A stretch of 64,000 bases of DNA from Triparma columacea. Its lineage: Eukaryota; Sar; Bolidophyceae; Parmales; Triparmaceae. Below the pieces are notes generated by a model. The model had not been told where the DNA came from. It ran no database searches and worked only from the letters and a program-made list of their open reading frames with translations. The position numbers and the translations under genes are program-made. The first letter of the stretch is position 1. Every line of letters starts with the position of its first letter. Where the stretch lies: positions 1 through 64,000 of the forward strand of contig BRYA01000074.1 of assembly GCA_030267965.1 (NCBI GenBank), read 5' to 3'. Below, in pieces: positions 39,631 to 50,094 of the stretch.

Positions 39631-40899
39631 ATGCCCCAAACAGTAGTATACTATGGCACAGACGAGACAGGGAGCTTCAGAGACAATAGTGACCTCACAG
39701 AAGTGACTTTTGTAGAAGGAGTGACGTCGATTGCCAATGAAACCTTTAGGGGATGCTCCTCCCTCACGGCCGTTTCCATCCCAGATGGAGTGACGACAAT
39801 TGGCAATGGCGCCTTCGAGGGATGCTCCTCCCTCACGGCCATCACCATCCCAGACTCAGTGACAACGATTGGCGAACACGCCTTCCTCGGATGCGACTCC
39901 CTCACAGCCATCACCATCCCGGACGGAGTGACAACGATTGGCTATCAGACCTTCTTCGGATGCCACTCCCTCACGGCCATCACAATCCCAGACGGAGTGA
40001 CAACGATTGGCAAACGCGCCTTCTGGGCATGCTCCTCCCTCACGGCCATCATAATCCCAGACGGAGTGACGATAATTGGCGATGGCGCCTTCTACAGATG
40101 CAACTCCCTCACGGCCATCACCATCCCAGATGGAGTGTCAACGATTGGCAAACGCGCCTTCCACGGGTGCTCCTCCCTCACAGCCATCACGATTCCGGAC
40201 TCAGTGACCACGGTTGGCAATTATGCCTTCTCTGGATGCTCCTCCCTCACGGCCATCACCATCCCAGATGGAGTGACGATGATTGACGATCACACCTTCA
40301 GGGGATGCTTCTCCCTCACGGCCATCATAATCCCAGATGGAGTGACGATGATTGACGATCACACCTTCAGGGGATGCTCCTCCCTCACGGCCATCATAAT
40401 CCCGGAATCAGTGACAACAATTGGCGATTACGCCTTCGAAGGATGCTCCTCCCTCACAGCCATCACCATCCCGGATGGAGTGACAACAATTGGCGATTAC
40501 GCCTTCGAAGGATGCTCCTCCCTCACGGCCATCACAATCCCGGACTCGGTGACAACGATTGGCCATGGCGCCTTAGGGGATTGCTCCGCCCTGACGAAAC
40601 TCATTCTATCTCCTACCATTTACATCGGTGAAGACTGCTTCTCAGACTGCACTGCCCTTATAGCTGCCGCTGCTGATAAAAACATGCCGACTGTCTCGGA
40701 CCTCCTCCATTACAGGTGGCACCGCAATGTCGCTGTGATCGAACGCGTCAACGCTCTTCTGTGCCTCAAGGGAACCTGGGACCACGTGGAGAATCAACCC
40801 AGTGGAATGGACGGAGTTGAAGCCCCGGCGCTAAGGGCAACTCCGACACGTGAGAAGATCCCGAAAGTTTTGTGGAGAGTAATTCTGGAATTTCTGTAA
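39631..40899 (+). CDS. BspA-like leucine-rich-repeat protein 5
   Basis: Single exon, 422 aa, about 12 full repeats. Two adjacent pairs are almost identical in DNA (the MIDDHTFRG pair and the TTIGDYAFEG pair), the trace of very recent single-repeat duplications. Some repeats have CDSL, CHSL or CNSL in place of CSSL. Like copy 4 it lacks the RRSARKRKR cluster (QPSGMDG instead), but it keeps the KIPKVLWRVILEFL end. Confidence 0.9.
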   Translation: MPQTVVYYGTDETGSFRDNSDLTEVTFVEGVTSIANETFRGCSSLTAVSIPDGVTTIGNGAFEGCSSLTAITIPDSVTTIGEHAFLGCDSLTAITIPDGVTTIGYQTFFGCHSLTAITIPDGVTTIGKRAFWACSSLTAIIIPDGVTIIGDGAFYRCNSLTAITIPDGVSTIGKRAFHGCSSLTAITIPDSVTTVGNYAFSGCSSLTAITIPDGVTMIDDHTFRGCFSLTAIIIPDGVTMIDDHTFRGCSSLTAIIIPESVTTIGDYAFEGCSSLTAITIPDGVTTIGDYAFEGCSSLTAITIPDSVTTIGHGALGDCSALTKLILSPTIYIGEDCFSDCTALIAAAADKNMPTVSDLLHYRWHRNVAVIERVNALLCLKGTWDHVENQPSGMDGVEAPALRATPTREKIPKVLWRVILEFL

Positions 40900-41233
40900 A
40901 TCTTTGTTGTTGAATCGTTCAATTTTTTTCAGCGGCGCTTTCCTAATATATTCTCTTACTGGGGACCAAAAAAACTTCTTCACCTCACACTGTATTATTC
41001 CTTTTGAGCTGCCCCACAAGCCCAAATGCTGAAATCCATATTTTGAGTCCCACAAATGTCCCACAAATTAGAAAACACTAAACATATCTGTAATCATCTA
41101 CAACCATATCTACAATCATTCACAATCATCTACGATCATCTACAAACACAACATAACACCAAAACCAACAAAAATACCCCTCTATTGTGCATATTAGCCC
41201 CTCAAATCGTCCCACCCCACCGTCTCTCTCAAA
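40900..41233. other. intergenic region with ATC/ACA-rich low complexity
   Basis: The second half (about 41080-41160) is an irregular run of ATCTACAATC-like words. It is probably the 5' leader or promoter of the copine-like gene; no TATA box was found. Confidence 0.4.
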
Positions 41234-43143
41234 ATGGCACAACAACTCTCACAACTCTCACAACTCTCAAAGGCGACAACAGGAACACAAATCCAGCTCT
41301 CCCTCTACGCCAACAACCTCAAAAATGTCGCAGGGATCGGTCGTGGTGTCTCAGACCCCTTTGCTGTCATCCTTCTCCAAGATTCCTCCGGTTGTTACCG
41401 TGAGTATGGTAGAACCTCAGTGATCAAAAACACGCTCAACCCTTCCTGGCAGGAGGTCTTCACCTTGCCCTTCACGTTCGGTGCTTCAACCCTAATTACA
41501 GTAGCTGTCTACGACTGTATTAGCGGGGAGGATTTCCTGGACCTTAGGAAGCACAAGGGTATGGGTACAGCCAGCTTCGACGTGGCTAGGATGATAAGGA
41601 TGGGAGGAGTCACGGGGAAGAGACTAAGGAGGGGGGGGGCGGTATTCGCAACGGCGGAAATACAGAGGGAAGGGGGAGATGCAGAAGTAGGTGAGGCTTA
41701 GAGGAGAGGAGGGGGGGGGGAGGGGAGTATGCAAAAAGGAGGAGGCCCATCATGTCTGCTCCCAACCCACCGACCGCCGAATGGTTTAAGACTAACCCCC
41801 CCCTCCTTCCACGCCTCTTAGCCTTCGAAGTCTCCTGCCTAAATCTGAAGAACGTCGCCGGTTTCCTCGGTACCTCTGACCCCTTCTTCTCCATCCAGCG
41901 TGAGGTTGTCAGCTCTGTGAACTCCCCCCCAAAGTGGGTTACCGTGTACTCCTCCTCCCCCCTTCAGAACACCCTGAACCCGAACTTTGAGGCGGTTAGG
42001 ATGTCGGGATCCATGCTTCATAATAACGACCCTTCCCGACGTGTTAGATTCAAGGTTGAGGACTACGTACCCAAGGGTCCGAATAAGGAGATGGGAGAGA
42101 CTGAGCCTATACCCTTCCACACCATGAGGGAAGGTATGGAGGGAACCCTTCGTAACAGGAAGGGTAAGGACGTCGGTAGAATCAGGATAGGTCGAATCCG
42201 TGAAACGACTACCGAGACAACCTCAAACACCTCCAGCAAACCGAGCTACCGAACACCTCATCTTCCCTCCCCACCAGTCAATCCCACCCCCTCCGCACCC
42301 CCCTTGTCCCCTCCTTCTCCTTCTCTCCCCCCCCCCCAACCCCCCTCCTCCCTCTTCTACTCTCTCCTACCTCACATAACGATAACCCCAGCCTACGCAA
42401 TATCCTTCACGTCAAAGAACGGAGACCCTAGATCCTCCAAATCGCTGCACTCCCTTCACCCCCCCTTATCCTCCGCGTACGCGAGGTGCATCGAGGCCGT
42501 GGGTAGAGGGATGGATCCCTTCTGCGCATCTGAGGAAGGGGGGGGAACGATGGCGTTCGGGTTCGGGGCCAAGAGGGGTGTGCCAGCTACCGTCGATCAG
42601 TGCTTCCCGATAGGGGAGGAGGGGGGCGTTAAGGGCGGTTGGAGGGGGGTGCGATTAGCGGTTGATGAGCTGATTAGGGGAGGGGTCATTATGAGCGGGG
42701 GGAAAGGGGCATTCTCAGAAGCTGCGGGGACGGCTCTTATGACGGCAGAAAGCATGGAGGGGAAAGCTTACGTTGTTATGGCGGTTATTACAGAAGGTGA
42801 ACCGGAGGATGTTAAAGGTGAAGTTGAAGCTATGAGGGCCATGACGGAGGGGAGTAACATGTCGATCGTAATCGTTGGGGTTGGGGAGGGGGAATTCAAG
42901 GAACTTGAAAAAGAAGTGGAAGGGACGGGCATCAAACTAACGAAGATGGGAAGGGGGGGGAAGGGGGGGGAATGGGACGGGGGAGAAATTATGGAACTTG
43001 TACCCGGTCAAGTGGAAGAATGGGCGAAGGTTATGGGCATGGTAGGGGAAGGGGGAGAAAGGGTTTTAGGGAAGGGTGAAGAGGCGAGGGAAATATGGAT
43101 CGACGACATGGATAAAGAGGAGGGGGGGAGGGGGGAGATATGA
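41234..43143 (+). CDS. copine-like protein (two C2 domains plus vWA-like domain)
   Basis: Two exons: 41234-41690 and 41822-43143; 592 aa. The first C2 domain has LSLYANNLKNVAG, SDPFAVILLQD, KNTLNPSWQEVF and a calcium-loop Asp. The second has FEVSCLNLKNVAGFLGTSDPF and QNTLNPNFEAV. The rest matches the copine vWA-like module: ITPAYAISFTSKNGDPRS, SSAYARCIEAVG, and later SIVIVGVGEGEF with a terminal IWIDDMDKEE. Copines bind phospholipid in a calcium-dependent way and recruit partners. The A-domain region is interrupted by a Pro-rich linker (about residues 320-345), and the C-terminal exon is full of G-runs giving Gly/Glu stretches. Confidence 0.8.
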
Positions 43144-43349
43144 GGGGGGGGAGGGGAGATGAGGGGGGGGGGGGGGTAATTAATTGTAAGAATCAAGTTG
43201 GTAAGAAGCTTTTACGTATTAGGAACACGGAAAAATATACAGGCAACTCTGGGATGCATTATTACATGGTCAAATACCAATTTGTGTGTTATTATTCCTC
43301 CCTCCCCACATCTAATCCGTGCTCCCGCTGTCTCCCCTCAATAGGCTTT

Positions 43350-45276
43350 CTATCCCCTCCCTTTTCTTAGGTTTTTGCTTGTCTGACATAGGCCTGAAAC
43401 TGTAGAACGTGAACGCGACTATATTAACGTGTGTGTATGTGGGGGGGGGGGAGGAGTGAGGATGTGAAGACGTATATGGGGCAACACATGCGAAGTTGAA
43501 GACCGACGCCTCCTTTCCTTCGTTTTTCCTCCTCCCCCACCCTCACCTTCTATTAACGTAACGACGTTGCAGCAAGCCACAAATCCCAGGGGGCTCTTGT
43601 TCCAGTCCGTCGCGAACGGCAGCGCCGCAAATATGATCACGAGGGCAGCCTTGAACACCGTCCTCGACTGCTTGCTCACAGCCCTCCTCTGGGAACCACC
43701 ACCTCCGTGGAGGATGTCGAAGAGAGCGATTATTACGACGATTATACCAAGGCAGAAGGAGAGACTGTTGGCAGTGACCTGGCTGAACTCCCCGTGGAGC
43801 TTGAGGGGCTGAGGAGTGGCGTATCAGGTGTTAGATGACTGTTTGTTTGCATATACTCCTCTTCGCTTTGCTCGTACCTCCATAATACTCCCGAAGATAA
43901 CAATCGCCGCGTTTAGGGGCAAGTACAGCATGACCCACGCCACCCCTGTCTTGGCGTTCCTTGCCAGGGCGTGTCGCCTCTTTGACCTGTTCTTGCCCGT
44001 CGGGCATGGGTGTTCCGCGACGTCAAAATAGGCGAGTTTGATTAGAGCGGCCTCGAGGACTATGAGAGCCACGAGGAGGTAAGTATCCTTGTCGAAGTTT
44101 ATGGCATCGCCGTCCTGCGTGACGCGAGCGGGTGAGCGAGGGGCGAGGGAACGACACACTCTGAACACAAAACATCTTCTCACCTCGAGGAACCTGTGAT
44201 GGTCGTCGTCCTCAGCCCCCTCACTCGAAACACTCTCGGAGGCGAGGCTCGCAGCCACCACCTCTCCGATGCTGATAATAACAAAGAGCTCGTATCTCTC
44301 AACGAGTAAAGGTAGGTTGAAAGCCATCAGCTCCGTCCGGCATTTGATGAGCTTGAGCCTGAACCACCACAGGGGCATGAGCGCCTTGAAGAAGTCGACG
44401 AAGATGGCGCTCCACCAGAACACGATGAAGGGGGTCCAGCAGGAGTTTATGGGGCACTCCTCTCCGACCAAAATCCACAGCAGCGTCACCAGGATATCAG
44501 GGATAATGTACGAAAGGAACTGGTTTTTGTACTGCCAGTTGTGGTAGACGGCGTAGGAAGACATGAGTATCAGGACGAATCTGTTCAACGCAATGCTCCA
44601 AGCAAAGTCCCCGCACTCCTGCCTAAGCGAGGCTGACCCACACTGCTCGGCCGACACCCCGACGAAAGACATAGATATGAGGTTAACGACGAAGAACATT
44701 GCGAACATCGTTGTTCAGCTCAGCACGCAAGGCACGACCGAGGCGGTTCAACAACACGACAAATACTAGGTCAAACACGAGGTCCGCCGGGGTTGCTGCC
44801 CTGTTCTCCTTGTTGATGCTTAGACTTGGGGTGTGCAGGCGGGAAGATCGTTAGTGAGGCGCAATGATGTGTTAGGTTTCCTCACACCTCTCTCACCTTG
44901 AGACGAACCCATAGTCTGTCTTGACCCAATACTGCCTCGCGACGGGCTTCCTCCAGAACGGCAGGTAATTGAGGTGTGCTTGACACTCTTCCGACTTCAC
45001 CAGCGAAATTCTGTCCTTCGCTGTGTTCGAATTCGTAGTGAGAGTTAATGTATCAAAGGATTCACCATCGGTACCACCATCCTCAAGGCCCATACCACCT
45101 TCTTCAAACACCTCCTCCGAGGCATTCACGTCCAGGAGCTTTGTCTTCAAGTTATTATCACCATCGTCCCCACCCGACATGTCGGCGTAATCAATATTCA
45201 AATTTAACAGACCAAAATATCTCTCATCCGGAATTAATTCGAGCTGTTGATCTGGATTGAAGAAAAAAAGGTTCAT
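43350..45276 (-). CDS. LtrA-like multi-spanning membrane protein, apparent frameshift
   Basis: Probable exons: 45276-44897, 44824-44184 (frame broken inside), 44114-43878, 43808-43547, and possibly 43399-43350. There is a long acidic cytosolic N-terminus (126 aa), then DLVFDLVFVVLLNRLGRAL, the start of the low-temperature-requirement-A family. The next part (MFAMFFVVNLISMSF) is in a different frame: one base is out between about 44705 and 44760, with no plausible splice sites. Later hallmarks are ERYELFVIISIGEVVAA and further membrane helices. The function of LtrA proteins is poorly known. The frame break may be an assembly error or a true lesion; the last exon is uncertain. Confidence 0.6.
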
Positions 45277-45444
45277 AGCATCTCACCCCTTCATCTGGCC
45301 TCCAACAACCTCACCACCACCCATATTATCGTTATCTCAAACCCCTGAAAACTACTTCACCCCCGTGTGACGTCATTTACCCAAACCCTCAACCTCTCTT
45401 CTCTGCCCGAACCTTGCCAGCTTCCCCCCCCCCCAGCCTCCACC
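45277..45444. promoter_or_regulatory. divergent promoter region
   Basis: 168 bp separate the LtrA-like (-) and charged-protein (+) starts. It is C-rich near the plus-strand ATG; no defined element was seen. Confidence 0.4.
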
Positions 45445-47330
45445 ATGGCTTCGGACGAGCGACACACTCACCACCCAGTCACAGTCGCGGCCAAGCACTC
45501 CTCGTTCCTCGCCAAGGCAAGGAGGCTGAATCGCACGAAGCTCTTTGTAGTCGATGACAAGGTCAAGCTGTCTGAAAATGTGAAGCGCGAGGAGTTCAAC
45601 GTCCTGGTCAAGGAGGAGCTCGGGGGCGACGCCGACGAGCAAGCGGTGTCAGACCTTAGGGAAAAGTTTGAGAAGCAGCAGCTGAGGACGCGGAGGAAGG
45701 TGAGGACCATGAGCCAACAAAACACACGCAAGCGGACCTGTATATATATCCTAATGTACGCGCAACACGCCGCCACCGCCACTCCCGACCGCAGGTTGAG
45801 TCAAAGGGTAGGCTCGGGACCGGCGAGAGGGACGAGTACGCATCATTGGCAAGAAGAGTCGCGGAGCGCAACGAGTGGAAGCAGGCTACTCCTTTAGACA
45901 GGACTGTCAAAGACGCGCGGAAACTTATGGACAAAACCTCTCATTATGACGACGTGAAGATGATGGACAGAAAAACCATGGACAGCAGGGCCGCGTCCAT
46001 AGGAATCGTTTACGGGGAGAATGGGAAACTGAACATAGAAGACCAGATGAAGAGCGCGAACTTTTCGTCACCTTTGTACATGGGCTTTGCCAACAGCGCC
46101 AAGTCAGACACCGCAGACAGGAGGAGGGACGCGAGGGAGCACTTGGGGGACATTGGCGAAGCACTGGGATTCAGCACGGGGGATATTATCAACCCTTCCC
46201 AAATGGAGTTGAGGGATACTTTTGACGGCGTCTTTGGAATGTCGCAGGAGGAAGCCCAGAATGAGGTGAGGTCAGAGCAGCGAACGCAACCGAGTAGTGA
46301 AATCTTCTCACCCTCCCATTTTCGCAGTTGCTGCTCTCGCCGTCCTTGGAGGCCCCAAATCGAGCGCCCAGGTACGGCCACGACAAGGTTTCCTACAACA
46401 ACGAGAGTTACGACACCGACGCAGATTTTTACAATGCGCTGAAGCCTATTCCGCAAAATTACACGCTTGAGCACATGAACAAGCCCAAGCTGAAAAAGCA
46501 CCACAATAGCGACTACGACGAGAGGCAGAGTATCGCCCTTGCAGAAAGCGTGATTAGCGAAGTTAGGAAAAAGTACAGGTGAGAAGGAGTTGGGGGGGGG
46601 GGGGGNNNNNNNNNNNNNNNNNNNNNNNNTTAGTGCGAGTCACACAACGCGCTATATATAGCCGATCTAACTCTTCTCTCGCGCTCGTTGCAGCGTCACG
46701 GCGGTCAGGAGCATGTACAGGAGAAGGAAAGAGAGCGAGCAAGAAGACCAGAGGGCCGCTTACAATAGGAATAAAAAAATGATGCAGGCGGGGAAGAGAG
46801 CTAGAGAATGGAAGAAGAATAGGTTTGACAGCGTGAAAGGGAGAAAGACACGCACTATGGACCAGGTTGCCTCGGAGGAAATGAATAAGCCACCTCCGAA
46901 GGAAGAGTCATCTGACGAAGAGGAGGAGAGGTTCTTCCTGATGGACCACCTTACACTGAAGGAGATGTCCACCGATCCATTTTACAAGTCTAACAAGGAG
47001 ATGGACTGCAGAGCCCAGCTGAGAGGGAAGAACAGGGTGCTGCTGCGAAGCAACACAATTGAGAACGGCGGGTACGCAGCCGATGCAAAACTCTGCCTGC
47101 AGATGCTGGCGACGAGCCTCCTAAGGGACATTGACGGAGGCATCATTCCCAGAGCGAAGGAAGTCTTCAACGAAGGCACCGCAACGGGAGACTGGGAGAT
47201 GTGGCTTGATCCGAAACTTGACAAGTACGCCAAGGAATCGGAGCTCAAGACCTTCGAGGTCAAAATCCCCAGACATAATTTTGACGATGTTGACAGGAGC
47301 AGGAAGAACTTGACGACGGCTCCAATATAA
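45445..47330 (+). CDS. unknown charged, helical protein
   Basis: Four exons: 45445-45699, 45795-46265, 46328-46578, 46694-47330; 537 aa. All junctions keep frame. No family is recognised. The protein is rich in Lys, Arg, Asp and Glu, with coiled-coil-like segments near residues 60-85 and 325-390 and an acidic patch (EESSDEEEERFF). The C-terminus has a compact part (CLQMLATSLLRDIDGGIIP, DWEMWLDPKLDKY). There is no signal peptide or membrane segment. The third intron holds a 24-base assembly gap beside a poly-G run. It could be a cytoskeletal or ciliary component; this is a guess. Confidence 0.7.
46606..46629. other. assembly gap (24 N)
   Basis: Unknown bases directly after a G-run in intron 3 of the charged-protein gene. 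Confidence 0.99.
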
Positions 47331-47405
47331 AAGACGAAAATAGTGTTGTTGTGTTGCGTACTTAAATGTACTCGCATTTCATAAACAAACAGTTTCTTGC
47401 ATCAT

Positions 47406-48290
47406 TTATCGGAACACGAAATAAAAGGTATACATGTTCGACTTGCCAATCTCGTCTGCGACGGCACTCGCAGTGAGGCCCTCGCTGTTTGCAACATTGA
47501 GATCTAGCAACCTCACTTGACTAAGCCATTCCAGGATATCTCTTCGGTTGAGCTTGATCGCAATGTGCAGAATAGTGTCACCGGGCACAGCGGCATACGC
47601 GTTTCGTGTGTGAGTGGTGGGCTTCAAGGACGCCGGCCAGAAGAAGGATGTGCTACTACCCTCATTGTCCTCGGGTAACACGTCCCAGCCGCTCCCGTCG
47701 CGCTTGGCACACCACTGACGATTCACCTCCGCAAAGGCATCATCTTCAAGCTCAATTTCATCAACGTTATTACCACCTATTAGCTTGTCAAGGAATGGAG
47801 CGGGACGACCGTCCCTACAGGCGATGAAGAGGGGCATGTCAATCTCCTTGATGGACTTGTAGTAAAAATCGACAGTGGGGGTTGAGGGGGCAGAGTATGG
47901 GGAGGCGGTAGAAGGGGACAGAGGCTTGGTGGAGAAGGGTGGGGGAGGTCCCATCTTCTGCGAAGCAGGAACCTGCCCAGGAGCCAGCTTCGCCGTGCTA
48001 TTCACGACACCCTCGAAGTGGTCCACGGACGATGCAACACCGTCATTGCTGCCTGCCGCCCCTTGATCATGTTGCTGTTGAGCTTCAAGAGCCGCGGGCC
48101 TATCGTATGTCGCCTCGCCATTCATCTTACTAGCGTAGTAAAATAAACCAGTATGGGGGTCCCGAAACTTGGCCCAGGAGGGGTTCTCCTGGACCACTTC
48201 CACAGGCCTCATCCCCGGTGGTCGCCTTGAGGACAGGGTGTATACATTGGGAAGCTTGGGCGGAGGTGCCTGTTGCGTGGGGACCTCCAT
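47406..48290 (-). CDS. WW-domain and ankyrin-like protein
   Basis: Single exon, 294 aa. A WW-like motif occupies about residues 35-66 (WAKFRDPHTGLFYYASKM, then ATYDRP): the first Trp and final Pro are kept, but the second Trp is Tyr. A Pro/Ser-rich linker follows. The C-terminal 150 residues contain ankyrin-type helices (MPLFIACRDGRPAPFLDKLI; PGDTILHIAIKLNRRDILEW; NSEGLTASAVADEIG). An adaptor that binds Pro-rich ligands is the likely role. It ends 75 bp from the convergent neighbour and is divergent from the plastid SAP protein. Confidence 0.8.
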   Translation of the reverse strand: MEVPTQQAPPPKLPNVYTLSSRRPPGMRPVEVVQENPSWAKFRDPHTGLFYYASKMNGEATYDRPAALEAQQQHDQGAAGSNDGVASSVDHFEGVVNSTAKLAPGQVPASQKMGPPPPFSTKPLSPSTASPYSAPSTPTVDFYYKSIKEIDMPLFIACRDGRPAPFLDKLIGGNNVDEIELEDDAFAEVNRQWCAKRDGSGWDVLPEDNEGSSTSFFWPASLKPTTHTRNAYAAVPGDTILHIAIKLNRRDILEWLSQVRLLDLNVANSEGLTASAVADEIGKSNMYTFYFVFR

Positions 48291-48458
48291 CGCACGGACT
48301 AGTGGGGGAAGGGAAGGACCGAAGTCAGTTAAGGACGATCAAAGTTTTCAAGGAAGCAATAAAGAAAGTCCCAAGAAAAGGAGCCAAAACACGTAAAGAT
48401 TTCAACAAAGGAATATTCTCCAAAACACGATACATCGTCATTTAATTGGAGGACAGAA

Positions 48459-50001
48459 ATGAATAATATTTCATTTCTCGCCGTATTGTCCCTGCTCAGT
48501 AGCTCTTACGCCTTCCAGCACACATTTTTGAGCCGGAGCGTGTCCTCCGCACAAGGCAGAGTGGCTCCCCTGCATGGTGTCATCAGTTCTAACGACGCTT
48601 CGATAGCCTCGGACATCTGCAATCCATTTGGAGACACCGTGTGCCCCCCAACAGGCGACGCTGCTGGTGCTGTGGAGGAAATTTCAAAGAATGTAATTCC
48701 GACTCCTGATTTGAGTGGAGTTGCTGCTAGCGTTGGCGAGTCCATCAACAGTGTGAAGCTCCCGAAAGTGCCTTCTCTCCCATCTAATGCGAATGTCAAC
48801 CTTGATTTCAGCACTTTGAAGCCTGGCCCTCAGGCTGGTGAGGGGTTTGAGAAGGTGAGAGGGGGGTTGAGGGGGGTTGAATTCCTGGTGCAGTTTTGAC
48901 AACGCGTTGCATCACTTTCCTATCCTAATCCTCCTTCCCCTCCACCCCCCCCCACACCATGCCATGCTTCCCGAAAAACAGCTCAAAAGTAACTTTGCTG
49001 GAATGAACCAGCCAGTGGGAAGCATCTTGAAGTCGATCCAGTCCCCCAACATTCCCGACGCTACTTCAGCCAGGTACAACGAGGGACTCGCGAAACTCAT
49101 AGCTAACTTCAAGGGCGAAGGAGGCGACGTGGCTGGCTCCGGTATGCCCATGCCAAACTTCCCCCCCCTCCCAAGCACTTTCTCTCTTTTGGAAATCCAG
49201 TCCTGGATGGCTAGTTTGGACGACGTGACTAGCAATTATCTCTTCGGCGGCCTACTCTTCACATCATTCGTGCTCCTTTCAGGCAACAAGGATTCCGCTC
49301 CTGCAACTGCAACTGCTACTGCCCCTGCTACTCCTCCTCCCCCCGCTACCCCCCCCGCTCCGGCTCCTACCCCCGCCGCGGCCACTGAATCTGTGGCTGC
49401 TCCTGCCGCTCCTGCCCCCGCTCCATCGAAGCCTAAACCCCTCGGCAAGCCTGGCAACCCCCTGGATACCCTCAAAGATTCAAGGATGATGCTCATGCAG
49501 ATGGAACAGGCGGAAAATGAGGCCAAGCTCCAGCAAATAAAGTCGGAGAACGAGGCCATGAAGAGGAAGATTAACGCCCTCCAAGCGTCCAAGGAGTCCG
49601 CACCCCCCGCTCCTGTTGCCAAGGCCCCAGTCAAGAGGGCCAAGGCAGCGGCGAGGCCATTGATCGACGCTAAAACCATGGATACCTTGAAGGGCATCGA
49701 CGGCCCCAACGCACAGCCCCCTAAGATCGCCTTCAAGGAACCCGCCCCCGCCCCTTCGCCTGTCGCCCCCACTCCGGCGGTTCCTGCCGACCCACTCGCT
49801 CAAGCCAAGGCAGCCGCAGAGAGGGTGGCTGCCGCGGCCGCGCCCTCCTCCGCCGATTGGTCTGAGCTGTCTGACGCAGCACTGAAGAAGAAGACAGTGG
49901 TCGAGCTGAAGGCCTTCATCACAAGTAACGGGGGAAAACCACCATCCAAGGCTGTAAAGGCTGACCTGATTAAACAAGTTAAAGGGATCCTCCTCAATTG
50001 A
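48459..50001 (+). CDS. plastid-targeted SAP-domain protein
   Basis: Two exons: 48459-48854 and 48982-50001; 471 aa. The N-terminus is bipartite: a signal peptide (MNNISFLAVLSLLSSSYA) is followed directly by Phe (AFQHTF) and a Ser/Arg-rich transit region, the ASAFAP-type signature of heterokont plastid import. A hydrophobic stretch (NYLFGGLLFTSFVLLSG, about residue 220) may span a membrane. Long Ala/Pro linkers and a coiled coil (QMEQAENEAKLQQIKSENEA) lead to a C-terminal SAP-like helix-extended-helix (LSDAALKKKTVVELKAFITS then KADLIKQVKGIL). SAP motifs bind nucleic acid, so a membrane-bound nucleoid or RNA-binding role in the plastid is plausible but inferred. Confidence 0.75.
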
Positions 50002-50094
50002 GCTTAAGGCACGGAGGAAGGAAACAAGAGAGTCATTACGCACATGCTAAATCCGAAAATCAAATTTTACGAAACAAAAATCACAAACCAAAAA

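Noticed and set aside
29600..40560. CRISPR-like or satellite array
   Set aside because: The periodic 69-bp units are coding BspA repeats with protein-level conservation, not direct repeats with unique spacers.
41752..41821. Separate start (ATGTCTGCTCCC) for the second copine exon
   Set aside because: The phase-1 splice from 41690 to 41822 joins two C2 domains in the order expected for copines, so the upstream ATG lies in the intron.
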